From Lachnospiraceae bacterium UBA7182 (lineage in GTDB: Bacteria; Bacillota; Clostridia; Lachnospirales; Lachnospiraceae), in the NCBI GenBank assembly GCA_002491115.1, contig DKVI01000110.1, positions 1 through 59,941 on the forward strand: a DNA stretch of 59,941 nt, written 5' to 3'. Shown here one piece after another: positions 50,577 through 59,279 of the stretch. The notes under the pieces are model-generated. The model was not told the DNA's origin. It searched no databases and worked only from the letters and a program-made list of their open reading frames with translations. Position 1 is the first letter of the stretch, and each line of letters starts with the position of its first letter. A program made the position numbers and the translations under genes.

Positions 50577-50795
50577 CAGCCGCCCGGATAAATACGGATC
50601 GAAAGATCCTGATTTTACCGAAAGGACCAGGCGGCGCGTCCATGATAGGCAGGAGGTCCTGCCGGATAGAAAAACACAGGTCGGCATTAGAAGGCAGCTT
50701 TCGGCTGTGGATTGGGTATGCCAGGACCCTGCGAACACGAAATGTGACGTAGCAGGGAGCGAAGCAGGGAAGACTCTGCAGCATCAAATATGATG
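50577..50795 (+). ncRNA. Hairpin-dense region after the TnpB-like gene, candidate guide-RNA scaffold
   Basis: Starting 12 bases after the stop. GCCGCC (50579-50584) pairs with GGCGGC (50630-50635) and encloses a stem ending in GGATC-GAAA-GATCC (50596-50609). GGCAGG/CCTGCC follows at 50648-50663; GGTC-GGCAT (50679-50687) pairs with ATGCC and GACC (50718-50728) around a CAGC/GCTG hairpin. CCCTGC/GCAGGG follows at 50727-50757, then CATC/GATG at 50782-50795. TnpB guide RNAs come from just this place, the 3' end of tnpB and the element's right end, with the guide at the far 3' side. It might instead be the leader of the gene at 50847. Confidence 0.5.
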
Positions 50796-50846
50796 TCCAA
50801 TATGCCTTATTATTGTAAAAAGCAGGATCAGCGCGGGAGAGTGTCT

Positions 50847-52205
50847 ATGAGAAAATACCAGAAAAAACAGGCAGAAGAACTGTTGGATCTGCTTGCCCGG
50901 GTTCATGACGGAATCCGGCTGTCCATGGAACAGGGACAAAAAGACACAGCCATGGATCTTTTAGGACAGTGCCAGGAGGGCGCGATCAGTTTAGGAGAGA
51001 CGATTGAGGAGACGGAAGGCGAAGGTTTTATAACCGTTACCCTGCTGGAAGCATACTGCGAAACCGTTTACCAGATTTATCAGAAGCTTAGCCGGGGCGA
51101 ATCAATCGGCGCCGGCAAAGCCGGTAAAATATTACATAAGGCGCTGATCCAGATTAAAAACAGTGTCAAAAACGACATAAAGGCACAGACGGAAGCCGTG
51201 TTCCTTCCCTATAAAGCGTCCATGTGGGACTCTCTGGAAAGCGTATGGAAAGCGGCCGAGGAAGATCCGGCGTGCGATGCCTATGTGATCCCGATTCCCT
51301 ATTATGATAAGAACCCGGACGGGAGTTTTAAGGAAGAGCATTACGAAGGCGGCCAGTATCCGGATTATGTGCCGGTGACCGGGTATAGAGAGTATGATTT
51401 TAAAGCCCGCCGGCCGGATCTGATCTTTATTCATAATCCGTATGACGAATGCAACTATGTGACCAGCGTCCATCCGTTCTTTTATTCGAGAAATTTAAAG
51501 CAGTATACAGATAAACTGGTCTACATCCCCTATTTCGTCCTGGGCGAACCAGACCCGGAGAATGAAGAGGCGGTGAAAGGAATGGAGCATTTCTGCACCG
51601 TTCCGGGCGTCATCTACGCGGACCAGGTCATCGTCCAGTCGGAACAGATGCGCCGGGTCTATGTGGATGTGATGACCAGGTATGAGAAAGAATCGGGACT
51701 GAATCTGGGAGGCAGGAAGTACTGGGAAGAAAAGATCCTGGGACTGGGATCGCCGAAGATGGATAAGGTGGCCGGGACCAGGAAAGAAGATCTGGAGATC
51801 CCGGATGCGTGGAGGAAGATTATCGAGAAAACGGACGGAAGCCGGAAGAAGGTGATCCTTTATAATACCAGCGTCAGCGCGTTATTGCAGCACAGGGAGA
51901 AGATGCTGAAAAAGATGAAGGATGTGTTTGAGATTTTTAAGGGAGAACAGGAGGAAGTGGCTCTGCTGTGGCGTCCCCACCCGCTGATCCAGGCGACGAT
52001 TGCATCCATGCTGCCGCAGTTGTGGGAGGATTATCGGAAGATCGTGGAGGCGTATAAGGAGGAAGGCTGGGGGATTTACGACGATACGCCGGAGCTGGAC
52101 CGGGCGCTGGCGTTGTGCGACGGGTATTATGGGGATGGGAGCAGTCTGGTGCAGTTGTGCCAGAGCAGAGGGGTGCCGGTGATGGTGCAGAATGTGGATG
52201 TGTAG
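50847..52205 (+). CDS. Putative GT-B-like transferase (CDP-glycerol glycerophosphotransferase-like C-terminus)
   Basis: 452 residues, cytosolic. The first 150 residues are helical (QAEELLDLLARVHDGIRLSM and on), the middle has FIHNPYDECNYVTSVHPFFY and KLVYIPYFVLGEP, and the C-terminal part has VALLWRPHPL and ALALCDGYYGDGSSLVQLC. The RPHP and final D-x-x-GDGSS features resemble CDP-glycerol:poly(glycerophosphate) transferases and other GT-B enzymes. I do not recognise the exact family. The start at 50847 follows GGGAGAG. It precedes a surface-protein locus and a glycan island, which fits a role in surface polymer synthesis. Confidence 0.55.
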   Translation: MRKYQKKQAEELLDLLARVHDGIRLSMEQGQKDTAMDLLGQCQEGAISLGETIEETEGEGFITVTLLEAYCETVYQIYQKLSRGESIGAGKAGKILHKALIQIKNSVKNDIKAQTEAVFLPYKASMWDSLESVWKAAEEDPACDAYVIPIPYYDKNPDGSFKEEHYEGGQYPDYVPVTGYREYDFKARRPDLIFIHNPYDECNYVTSVHPFFYSRNLKQYTDKLVYIPYFVLGEPDPENEEAVKGMEHFCTVPGVIYADQVIVQSEQMRRVYVDVMTRYEKESGLNLGGRKYWEEKILGLGSPKMDKVAGTRKEDLEIPDAWRKIIEKTDGSRKKVILYNTSVSALLQHREKMLKKMKDVFEIFKGEQEEVALLWRPHPLIQATIASMLPQLWEDYRKIVEAYKEEGWGIYDDTPELDRALALCDGYYGDGSSLVQLCQSRGVPVMVQNVDV

Positions 52206-52240
52206 TTGATACGAGGAAGCAATGGAGAGGAGATATCTGA

Positions 52241-53131
52241 ATGGAAGGATATATCGGGAGAGGCATAGCGCGGAAAAGAAGAAAGAAAATTTGTGCTGTC
52301 TTAATTATATCTCTTCTCCTCGGAGAAATATGTTTTCTGCGGGGCGAAGCTGCTTCTCCTGCTCAGATGGAAGAGGGAGACAGTTTGACTGAGACAGAGC
52401 TTTCAGATGAGGGAACAGAGGATTTCATGTCGGAAGTTCCTGAATCAGAGATTACAGAGACAGAAGATCACACCGCTGAAACGTCGGAGACAGACATTTC
52501 GGAGCAGGATACTCCGGAAACAAAAGCCTTGGGTCCGGAAGGTACAGATATGGATTTAACAGAGCCGCCGGAAACAGAGAATCCCGATCCGGAAGCTTTT
52601 AAGAAGGCGTCTCAACAGACGGAGGCATCTGAAGAAGGTGAGCCGGAGCCGAAAAATATCACGCACCTGCAGATTCCGGAAAAGTTGAAGGTAGTTTTAG
52701 ATCCATGGGAAATAGACGGAAAAGGACAGATTTATTCCGAGCCATTCATAGTGAAAAATACGGGAGATGTTCCGGGTGTTTTGATGCTGTCTTTTGTATG
52801 CAGGATAAATGAAGATGATGATGTATCTGTCAGAGAAACGCGGGAAGAATTTCGTGATTCGGAGAAAAAATTGATCTGTATGAGGATAGTGCCAGAGAAT
52901 GGCGAGGAAGCTGTTTTTACCAACGAAGGGGCGCAGTGTCAGGCAAAGCTTGAGCCGGGGGAAACTTTATCCCTTCAGTTTGAAGGAGAAATGAATGAGA
53001 GCGCTGAAGAACCTTGGGAAGATGGGGATGTAGAAATCGAAGGAATGTATTCCTGGGAGGAAGAAACGATACGATCTGAAGAAGTTGGAGAGGAAAGCGG
53101 ACTGTCAGAGAACAGTCCAAAGGAGGAATAA
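52241..53131 (+). CDS. Exported acidic protein with C-terminal beta domain (surface locus gene 1)
   Basis: 296 residues. A signal peptide or membrane anchor (ICAVLIISLLLGEICFL) is followed by about 110 residues very rich in Glu, Thr, Ser and Pro, likely a disordered wall-spanning linker, and then a beta domain beginning LQIPEKLKVVLDPWEIDGKG and QIYSEPFIVKNTGD. The same pattern (VEVPTTLAVAVDQFE..., VYSEEFKIANKSE) occurs in the protein at 53717, so the two are related. GGAGAGGAG precedes the ATG. No known function. Confidence 0.65.
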   Translation: MEGYIGRGIARKRRKKICAVLIISLLLGEICFLRGEAASPAQMEEGDSLTETELSDEGTEDFMSEVPESEITETEDHTAETSETDISEQDTPETKALGPEGTDMDLTEPPETENPDPEAFKKASQQTEASEEGEPEPKNITHLQIPEKLKVVLDPWEIDGKGQIYSEPFIVKNTGDVPGVLMLSFVCRINEDDDVSVRETREEFRDSEKKLICMRIVPENGEEAVFTNEGAQCQAKLEPGETLSLQFEGEMNESAEEPWEDGDVEIEGMYSWEEETIRSEEVGEESGLSENSPKEE

Positions 53132-53140
53132 AAGAAATAT

Positions 53141-53641
53141 ATGGATAAAAAAAAGAAAATTATCGTTGGCAGTATAGTAATTCTTCTGCTTGTGATCATC
53201 GGAGTACTGCTCTTCCTGCTGCTTAGAAAAGAGCCGGAAGAAGACACAACCGGATATGTTCTGGATGAGGGCAATTACCAGCAGATACAGGGGGACATGG
53301 CTAACGAAGTTGCGGAAGGTTATTTTCAGACCTATATGAACACCACCTGGACTTTCGCGGACGGAACATCCGAGACACAGGATGCAGTGTTGGGAAATTC
53401 TCCTGACAATACAAAGCCGATCCGGTGTGAAGTGATTCTGGAAGACACAGGGGAGATCGTATATAAGACAGGTGTACTTCCCGTGGGAGCAGTTCTGGAA
53501 CCGTTTAAACTGGATAAAGATCTGGATGCGGGAACGTATAAAGCTGTCTGCCAGACCTACCTTTTAAAGGAACAGGAAAACGGAACTTATGAGGATTTCA
53601 GCAGTGCCGGGTTTTATGTAACCATTGAGGTGGAAAATTAA
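53141..53641 (+). CDS. Single-pass membrane protein (surface locus gene 2)
   Basis: 166 residues. MDKKKK and one helix (VILLLVIIGVLLFLLLRK) anchor an external beta domain of about 130 residues with AVLGNSPDNTKPIRCEVILE and GAVLEPFKLDKDLDAGTYK, which looks Ig-like. It starts ten bases after gene 1 and its SD (AGGAGGA) overlaps the gene 1 stop. Between gene 1 and the major surface protein, it may be an anchor or assembly factor. Confidence 0.65.
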   Translation: MDKKKKIIVGSIVILLLVIIGVLLFLLLRKEPEEDTTGYVLDEGNYQQIQGDMANEVAEGYFQTYMNTTWTFADGTSETQDAVLGNSPDNTKPIRCEVILEDTGEIVYKTGVLPVGAVLEPFKLDKDLDAGTYKAVCQTYLLKEQENGTYEDFSSAGFYVTIEVEN

Positions 53642-53716
53642 ATGTGATAATTGCTGATCCAGAAAGGGCAGTGGTTATAAATAAAATATTTCTTTATTAT
53701 AAGGAGGAAAGCTACA

Positions 53717-54967
53717 ATGAAAGGAAAGAAACTAGTATCAATGCTTACCGCGGGTACGCTCATGGCAACGATGGCGATGCCGGTAATGGCAGCAGATGGA
53801 GGAACGGTCGACGTGGACGTAACCACAAAGACGGGAATTCTGAGAGTGGAGGTTCCCACTACTCTGGCAGTTGCCGTAGACCAGTTTGAGACCAGTGATA
53901 CAGGTTCTCAGGTTTATTCCGAAGAATTCAAAATTGCCAATAAGAGTGAAGTCAATGTGAAAGTTAATGTGACTTCTACAGCGACTTTGGGGAGCAATGT
54001 AACGCTTGCAGCGAAAAGAGCGGATGTTGCTGCAGCTACAGGAGCTAATGGAACAGCATGGCTGGCAGTAGCAGCGAGTTTGGATGGAACAGACTATGAG
54101 GCTTCGAGTGACTTAAGCAAACTGAATGAGGCAAGCACAAATGTTACTACTTTTGCGAAGGTGGGTACAGCAACGACTGCAGCGCAGACGTTCTATCTGA
54201 AAAAAGGTACTGCAAATTCTGCGGCATATAAATTGTTAGTGCCTTCAGCAGATGGGAAAAACAATGATGTTTCTTATGCACAGTTTTATAAGTTGACAGC
54301 ACTTACTACGCAGCCAACAGATGATGCAACGCTTCAAACGGCAGTGAATGCCAGCGACGTTTATGTAGTATTAACCGCTAATGCAGGTAATGATGGGGAG
54401 ACAGTAACCAAAATCGAAAAAGGAACTACAGTTGCAAATAGTACATTTGCGGGCACAAATACCTATTATACAGCAGCAAATGCAGCGACTCCTGTGGCTG
54501 ATCTGAAAGCGGCTGATATCTATGCATATGGCGAACTGACAAAAGAATCTGCAGGCGCAGACGCAGCTTTCCGTTATATTGGTGCGTTGTCTTCCAATAA
54601 AGAAGTGTGGGATTCGGCTGATGTTTCTAAGATTAGCATCGCTTATACGATCCAGGGACTTCCGCAGAGTACATATGATGCTGCTCTTGCTGATGCTGAT
54701 CCAATTAACTATGGTCTTTATAAAGAAAAACTGACAGCAGTGTATTCTGTGGTAAGCGGAGCATATTGGATTACTCCGGATGGAAAAACTGGCTTTTCAG
54801 CGGCACCCACATCTCTTACAATTGATAATGTTACAAAAACTGCTGGTACAGATTATACCTTTGAGAAGAGCGGATGGATCAAACTGAAGGAGGCTCCTGC
54901 TGCTGGCAAAGAGATTGTATTAGTTGTGAACGGAACAACTTATAAGGTAACGACTCCTACATCGTAA
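53717..54967 (+). CDS. Secreted Ala/Thr-rich structural surface protein (surface locus gene 3)
   Basis: 416 residues. A clean signal peptide (MLTAGTLMATMAMPVMA) leads a mature protein rich in Ala, Thr, Val and Asn, with no Cys and few His, as in pilins, flagellins or S-layer subunits. The N-terminal beta motif with VYSEEFKIANKSEVNVKVNV is shared with gene 1. There is no LPXTG or transmembrane anchor. The SD AAGGAGG and a terminator directly after the gene suggest strong, separate expression. A role as main subunit of a surface layer or fibre is inference. Confidence 0.65.
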   Translation: MKGKKLVSMLTAGTLMATMAMPVMAADGGTVDVDVTTKTGILRVEVPTTLAVAVDQFETSDTGSQVYSEEFKIANKSEVNVKVNVTSTATLGSNVTLAAKRADVAAATGANGTAWLAVAASLDGTDYEASSDLSKLNEASTNVTTFAKVGTATTAAQTFYLKKGTANSAAYKLLVPSADGKNNDVSYAQFYKLTALTTQPTDDATLQTAVNASDVYVVLTANAGNDGETVTKIEKGTTVANSTFAGTNTYYTAANAATPVADLKAADIYAYGELTKESAGADAAFRYIGALSSNKEVWDSADVSKISIAYTIQGLPQSTYDAALADADPINYGLYKEKLTAVYSVVSGAYWITPDGKTGFSAAPTSLTIDNVTKTAGTDYTFEKSGWIKLKEAPAAGKEIVLVVNGTTYKVTTPTS

Positions 54968-55000
54968 TGTGAATAATGGTTAATACAATAAGAAAAGTTC

Positions 55001-55035
55001 CTGGGAGGGCGGGGTACATGCCCTCCCAGCTTTTG
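55001..55035 (+). terminator. Terminator after the surface-protein locus
   Basis: A perfect 10-bp GC-rich stem (55001-55010 with 55020-55029) and a short T-run. It marks the change from moderate-GC to strongly AT-rich DNA. Confidence 0.85.
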
Positions 55036-55077
55036 GCATCTAGGAAAAAGTTTGCAATTATTTGATGGAACTTTAAG

Positions 55078-55735
55078 ATGAGAATTCTTATAACCTGTTT
55101 GGATGAGGGCTGCTGTGGGCGATTGATGATGCGATTAACGGCTTATATTCGATTGTTTAGAGAAGCTTTGAAATAAAGTGCATGATCGGCTGTCGGAAAT
55201 TGTATCCCCATGGAAGGTTTATAGTACAGTCCTTTATGAAATGGAAGATTGTAATAAAAATGCCTGGAAAGGGGCGTATGACAGACAATATATGTTTTTT
55301 CCAATAAAAATACAAAGATTCTTGTGCGTATGGATTGTGAAATTTGAAAGATGAAGCTATTGGAGCTTAATGTATCAGAAAATGTGATAGATATAGATTT
55401 TATTGATGGGGAGTTGTGGATGTTGTTGATGAGAGAAAGTCGGCTTTATCATATAGATGGAAATGGCAGAATCATCCATACTGTGGAATTATCAATGAAA
55501 AATACAGGAGTTTCGCTGCTTGATTTTGCCAGAATCGTGTTTCAGAAAAGGTATCTCTTTCTTTTGCCCTACTATCGGAAAGAGATTTATGTATATGATA
55601 AGCAGAATGAGAAGACACATATTATTTTAGAATAAAGTATTATTTTAGAAAAGAGAAAGAAATCCACCTGCGTTATTGGGGATATTTTGTCAGAAATAAT
55701 CAAATTTGCTTTTTTCCTATATGTATCTTGAGAAA
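55078..55735 (+). pseudogene. Decayed duplicate of the beta-propeller-like gene at 56955
   Basis: It starts ATGAGAATTCTTATAACCTG, like ATGAGAATTCGCGTAGCGTG at 56955, and runs parallel to that gene with frameshifts and a large internal loss. One surviving frame (55351-55635) encodes LNVSENVIDIDFIDGELWML and onward, very close to the intact copy's middle part. Homology can be followed to about 55722 (GGTCAAATTTG-like block). It is followed by about 110 bases of AT-rich DNA without a gene. Confidence 0.85.
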
Positions 55736-55846
55736 ACAGCAGATTAATTTAATACATTGTCTGTATTGGAATCAAAACTGAATCATTAGTTGGATTAATA
55801 GTTAATAACTGGAAATTATACAGAAATATATGAAAGGTAGTAAACA

Positions 55847-56800
55847 ATGGCAAAAAAAATTAAAGTGGGATTTGCAGATTTTTGGGAAAGTTATTTGCCT
55901 GAAGATAGTTGTTTTTTGAGAATTTTAAGAAAATATTTTGATGTTGAAGTTATTGATACTCGAACGCCAACAGCGAAAGATAATGTGGAATATTTGTTTT
56001 GTTCGGTTTTTTCACAAAATTTTTTGGATTTTGACTGTATTCGTATATTTTATACGGGAGAAAACATAATACCGGATTTCAATTTATATGATTATGCGAT
56101 AGGATTTGAGAAAATGGAAGTGGGAGACAGGTACTTTTGGGATCCTTTATGTTATACATACATTAGACAAAAACAAATATTTATATCAAATAAAATTGAA
56201 CAAATGAATAATAAGAAAAATATCATAAATAGAAAATTTTGTGCAACAGTGGTCTCTAATGGAAGCAATGCAGATACATTTCGAACAATTTTTTTTAAAA
56301 AATTATCTGAATATAAAATTGTGGATTCAGGGGGGAATTATCTGAATAATATTGGTGGTAGAGTGGATGATAAAGTAACTTTTCTTAGTAATTATAAGTT
56401 TAGTTTAGCAATGGAAAATGTTAGTCATAAAGGATATTGTACAGAAAAAATTATAGAAAGTTTTGAGGCTGGTACAATTCCAATTTATTGGGGAGATACA
56501 GATATCGCTGAATATTTTAATGAGAGAGCATTTATTAATTGCCATAAGTTTACATCTATAAATGAGATTATTGACGAAATTAAAATAATAGATAATAATG
56601 ATGCAAAATATTTTTCTATGATTAAAGAACCTGTTTTTGTAAATGATTATTATACTCCTGAGCAACAAAATATACGATTTGAAAAATGGCTTATTTCAAT
56701 TTTTGAAAGAGATTATGTGATTAGGAGAAATCGAGTGGGATCTATGAAAAATTATGAATACAGGTATCGTAAGCAACGAGACTTACTAAAAAGATTGTAA
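55847..56800 (+). CDS. Glycosyltransferase family 10 (alpha-1,3-fucosyltransferase-like)
   Basis: 317 residues. The GT10 core is unmistakable: YKFSLAMENVSHKGYCTEKI, then FEAGTIPIYWGDTDIAEYFN, including the conserved EN...TEK donor-binding motif. It adds fucose or a related sugar from a GDP-sugar to a surface glycan. The N-terminal part (KIKVGFADFWESYLPEDSCF) is the acceptor domain. AAAGG precedes the ATG. The gene is very AT-rich, unlike the core region, which suggests horizontal transfer. Confidence 0.88.
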   Translation: MAKKIKVGFADFWESYLPEDSCFLRILRKYFDVEVIDTRTPTAKDNVEYLFCSVFSQNFLDFDCIRIFYTGENIIPDFNLYDYAIGFEKMEVGDRYFWDPLCYTYIRQKQIFISNKIEQMNNKKNIINRKFCATVVSNGSNADTFRTIFFKKLSEYKIVDSGGNYLNNIGGRVDDKVTFLSNYKFSLAMENVSHKGYCTEKIIESFEAGTIPIYWGDTDIAEYFNERAFINCHKFTSINEIIDEIKIIDNNDAKYFSMIKEPVFVNDYYTPEQQNIRFEKWLISIFERDYVIRRNRVGSMKNYEYRYRKQRDLLKRL

Positions 56801-56954
56801 GTAAAACTTATAAACAAAGGAAATGGACTGTAATGAATAAAATTATAGTGTTGGGTTTAGAAAATATCGTGAAAAATTTATAGTAAATATAAAATTATAA
56901 GGATGATTATCAATAATATAATGGAAGCTTCATAATGATTTGGAGAGTCTTAAA

Positions 56955-58115
56955 ATGAGAATTCGCGTAGCGTGTTTAGACGAGGAATTATTATGGGTCG
57001 TTGATGATGTGATAGGAGGATTATATTCTGTCAATTGGAGGACCTTTGAGACGAAATGTGAGATCGGTTTTGAAAAATTATTTTCGAAAGAGAGATTTGA
57101 AATTCAATCTTTATTAAAATGGAAGGAAGATTTTATCATAATGATTCCCCGGGAAATTAGTAGAAACTGGATTCTTTATAATAAAATGACGGGGGCTGTA
57201 GAATACCGTAAGGTTGTAGAGAGAGAATGTCAGGAAATAATGGTTGGATCCGATCAGGAAAGAAATCAACTTTATTTTTTCCCATTGTATATACATGATC
57301 CAATCTTGATTGTTGATTTGAATGAATTAACATGTTTGCAGATGATAGAAAACTGGAACGATAAGGTGCCAAATAATTGTTGTGAAACTGCTTGGAAGGG
57401 AGCATATAATGGAAAATATGTTTTTTACCCAATAAAAAATACAAAAATTCTTATACGGTTGAATTGTGAAACCAGAAAAGTAGATTCAATGAGGCTTGAC
57501 ATATCAGAAAATGTAATCGATGTGGATTATTCCTTTGGCGAGTTATGGGTATTACCCATGAGCGGAAATCGGGTTTATCAGATTGATTCAAATGGTAGGA
57601 TTATTAATAGTGTGGAATTATCGGCGGAAAGTACCGGGGATTTATTACCATATTTTGCTAGAATTATAGCACAGAAAAGATATCTGTTTATCTTACCATG
57701 CTATCGAGAAGGAATTTATATATATGATAAATTGGAAAAAATAACACATATTATTCTAGAAGCACCGTTAGTTTTAAAAGAAAAAGGTAAAGGGTCCCAT
57801 TTGAGGTATTGGGAATATTGCATAAGGGACGGTCAAATTTGTTTTCTGCCTTATCAGGATGACTATATTGAAATTGATTTGTATACTATTGCCTATCATA
57901 AAAGAAAATTATTTTATCCAGCAATTTGGTCAGATGAAGAAAAAATAATAAAATGTATTCAAAGTCATGCTAGTGGAAAAGGATCTATAGTAAAAGAAAT
58001 AGAGATTTGTGATTTGAAAATATTTTTGAAATATATGCGGTTAAAAACAGATATTGTAAAAGTTTCGAAAAGTAGATATATCGGAAAAAAAGTATGGGAT
58101 AGGCAGAAAAGCTAA
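56955..58115 (+). CDS. Beta-propeller-like protein of unknown function
   Basis: 386 residues. It is built of repeated units of about 50 residues with LWVVDD, LYSVNW, ILIVDLN, LWVLPMSGNRVYQIDSN and GIYIYDK patterns, consistent with a six- or seven-bladed propeller in the cytosol (no signal peptide). ATG 56955 has GGAG nine bases upstream. A decayed copy lies at 55078, on the other side of the fucosyltransferase. Its place among glycosyltransferases suggests a link to glycan assembly, but nothing in the sequence shows activity. Confidence 0.6.
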   Translation: MRIRVACLDEELLWVVDDVIGGLYSVNWRTFETKCEIGFEKLFSKERFEIQSLLKWKEDFIIMIPREISRNWILYNKMTGAVEYRKVVERECQEIMVGSDQERNQLYFFPLYIHDPILIVDLNELTCLQMIENWNDKVPNNCCETAWKGAYNGKYVFYPIKNTKILIRLNCETRKVDSMRLDISENVIDVDYSFGELWVLPMSGNRVYQIDSNGRIINSVELSAESTGDLLPYFARIIAQKRYLFILPCYREGIYIYDKLEKITHIILEAPLVLKEKGKGSHLRYWEYCIRDGQICFLPYQDDYIEIDLYTIAYHKRKLFYPAIWSDEEKIIKCIQSHASGKGSIVKEIEICDLKIFLKYMRLKTDIVKVSKSRYIGKKVWDRQKS

Positions 58116-58242
58116 AAACTAAAATATGTTGAAAAAACAGAAAAGTATTATGATGTGAGAATATTATTCGAATTATAGGTGGTTTAATGGTTAGGCACAA
58201 AAATTAATATATTTGTATAAAAGAGAAAGGGAGGACAATTTA

Positions 58243-59241
58243 ATGCATATTTATGACAGCAAATTTTACGACATGATAGCAGAAATTATTCAAGATGAGG
58301 AACAGATTATTCCTTATGTGTTAGAGCAAATAAACCCCAAGAGCGTAGTTGATTTTGGGTGTGGGGAAGGGCGTTGGCTCATGGAGGTGAAAAGGAATAA
58401 TGCTAATATTGAAATATTGGGGCTAGATGGATATTATGTCAACAAAGATCGGCTTTGCATTTCAAAAGATGAATTCATGGCAGTTGATTTAAGAAAAAAA
58501 ATAAGGCTTTCAAAAAAATATGATTTAGCGATTTCAACCGAAGTGGCAGAGCACATTGAAGAGGAATATGTAGATGTTTTTGTGGACAATCTGTCTATGG
58601 CGTCAGATTATATTTTGTTTTCAGCTGCGATTCCAGGACAGGGTGGGGAACACCATGTTAATAAGCAATGGCAGAGCTATTGGGTGAAGAAATTTAAGAG
58701 TCGGGGTTATAAGGCAGATTTTTCTATCAGGAACCATTTTTGGAATAATACAAATATCAATACTTGGAGGAAACAAAATATACTTGTGTTTTCCAAAAAC
58801 TGGGAAGAAAATATTACTTCTGATATAGTAGATGTTGTACATCCAGATGTGATGAAACATTGTGTAGACAGATGTCAAAGAATAATAGGAGGGTCTGTGG
58901 AACATATGTTGCGACATCCTGAAATTGCAGAGTCTATTAAAAAATCGTTGGAACCTCTTGTTGAGCAAAAGAAAAAAATAATCATTTATCCGTATGGAGG
59001 TAATGGAAGATTATGTGAACTAATGCTTATCTACTTGTTCCAATATGATAATTTCCTGATAGTAGATAATAAACAGGGAGGGAGAGAAAAGAAAATTCTT
59101 ACATTTGATGATATTCATAGCAGATATAAGAATTCAGTAATTTTAGATGTTTGTTCTAATGAAAGTATACATCAGGAATTGTTGGATGAAATAAGAGGGA
59201 GTGCGGTCGAAATGGATCGGATTACTGTATTCAAAGTTTAG
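58243..59241 (+). CDS. SAM-dependent class I methyltransferase, two-domain
   Basis: 332 residues. The SAM motif I is VVDFGCGEGRWLMEV (residues about 35-49), followed by LGLDGYYV and LAISTEVAEHI, a standard class I methyltransferase. The last 130 residues form a second domain with IIYPYGGNGRLCELMLIYL, a nucleotide-fold-like stretch seen in sugar C-/O-methyltransferases. GGGAGG is eight bases before the ATG. It probably methylates a sugar of the surface glycan; the substrate is unknown. Confidence 0.8.
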   Translation: MHIYDSKFYDMIAEIIQDEEQIIPYVLEQINPKSVVDFGCGEGRWLMEVKRNNANIEILGLDGYYVNKDRLCISKDEFMAVDLRKKIRLSKKYDLAISTEVAEHIEEEYVDVFVDNLSMASDYILFSAAIPGQGGEHHVNKQWQSYWVKKFKSRGYKADFSIRNHFWNNTNINTWRKQNILVFSKNWEENITSDIVDVVHPDVMKHCVDRCQRIIGGSVEHMLRHPEIAESIKKSLEPLVEQKKKIIIYPYGGNGRLCELMLIYLFQYDNFLIVDNKQGGREKKILTFDDIHSRYKNSVILDVCSNESIHQELLDEIRGSAVEMDRITVFKV

Positions 59242-59279
59242 TGTGATGAAGAATCTTAAAAAGAGGAATGTATATTTAG

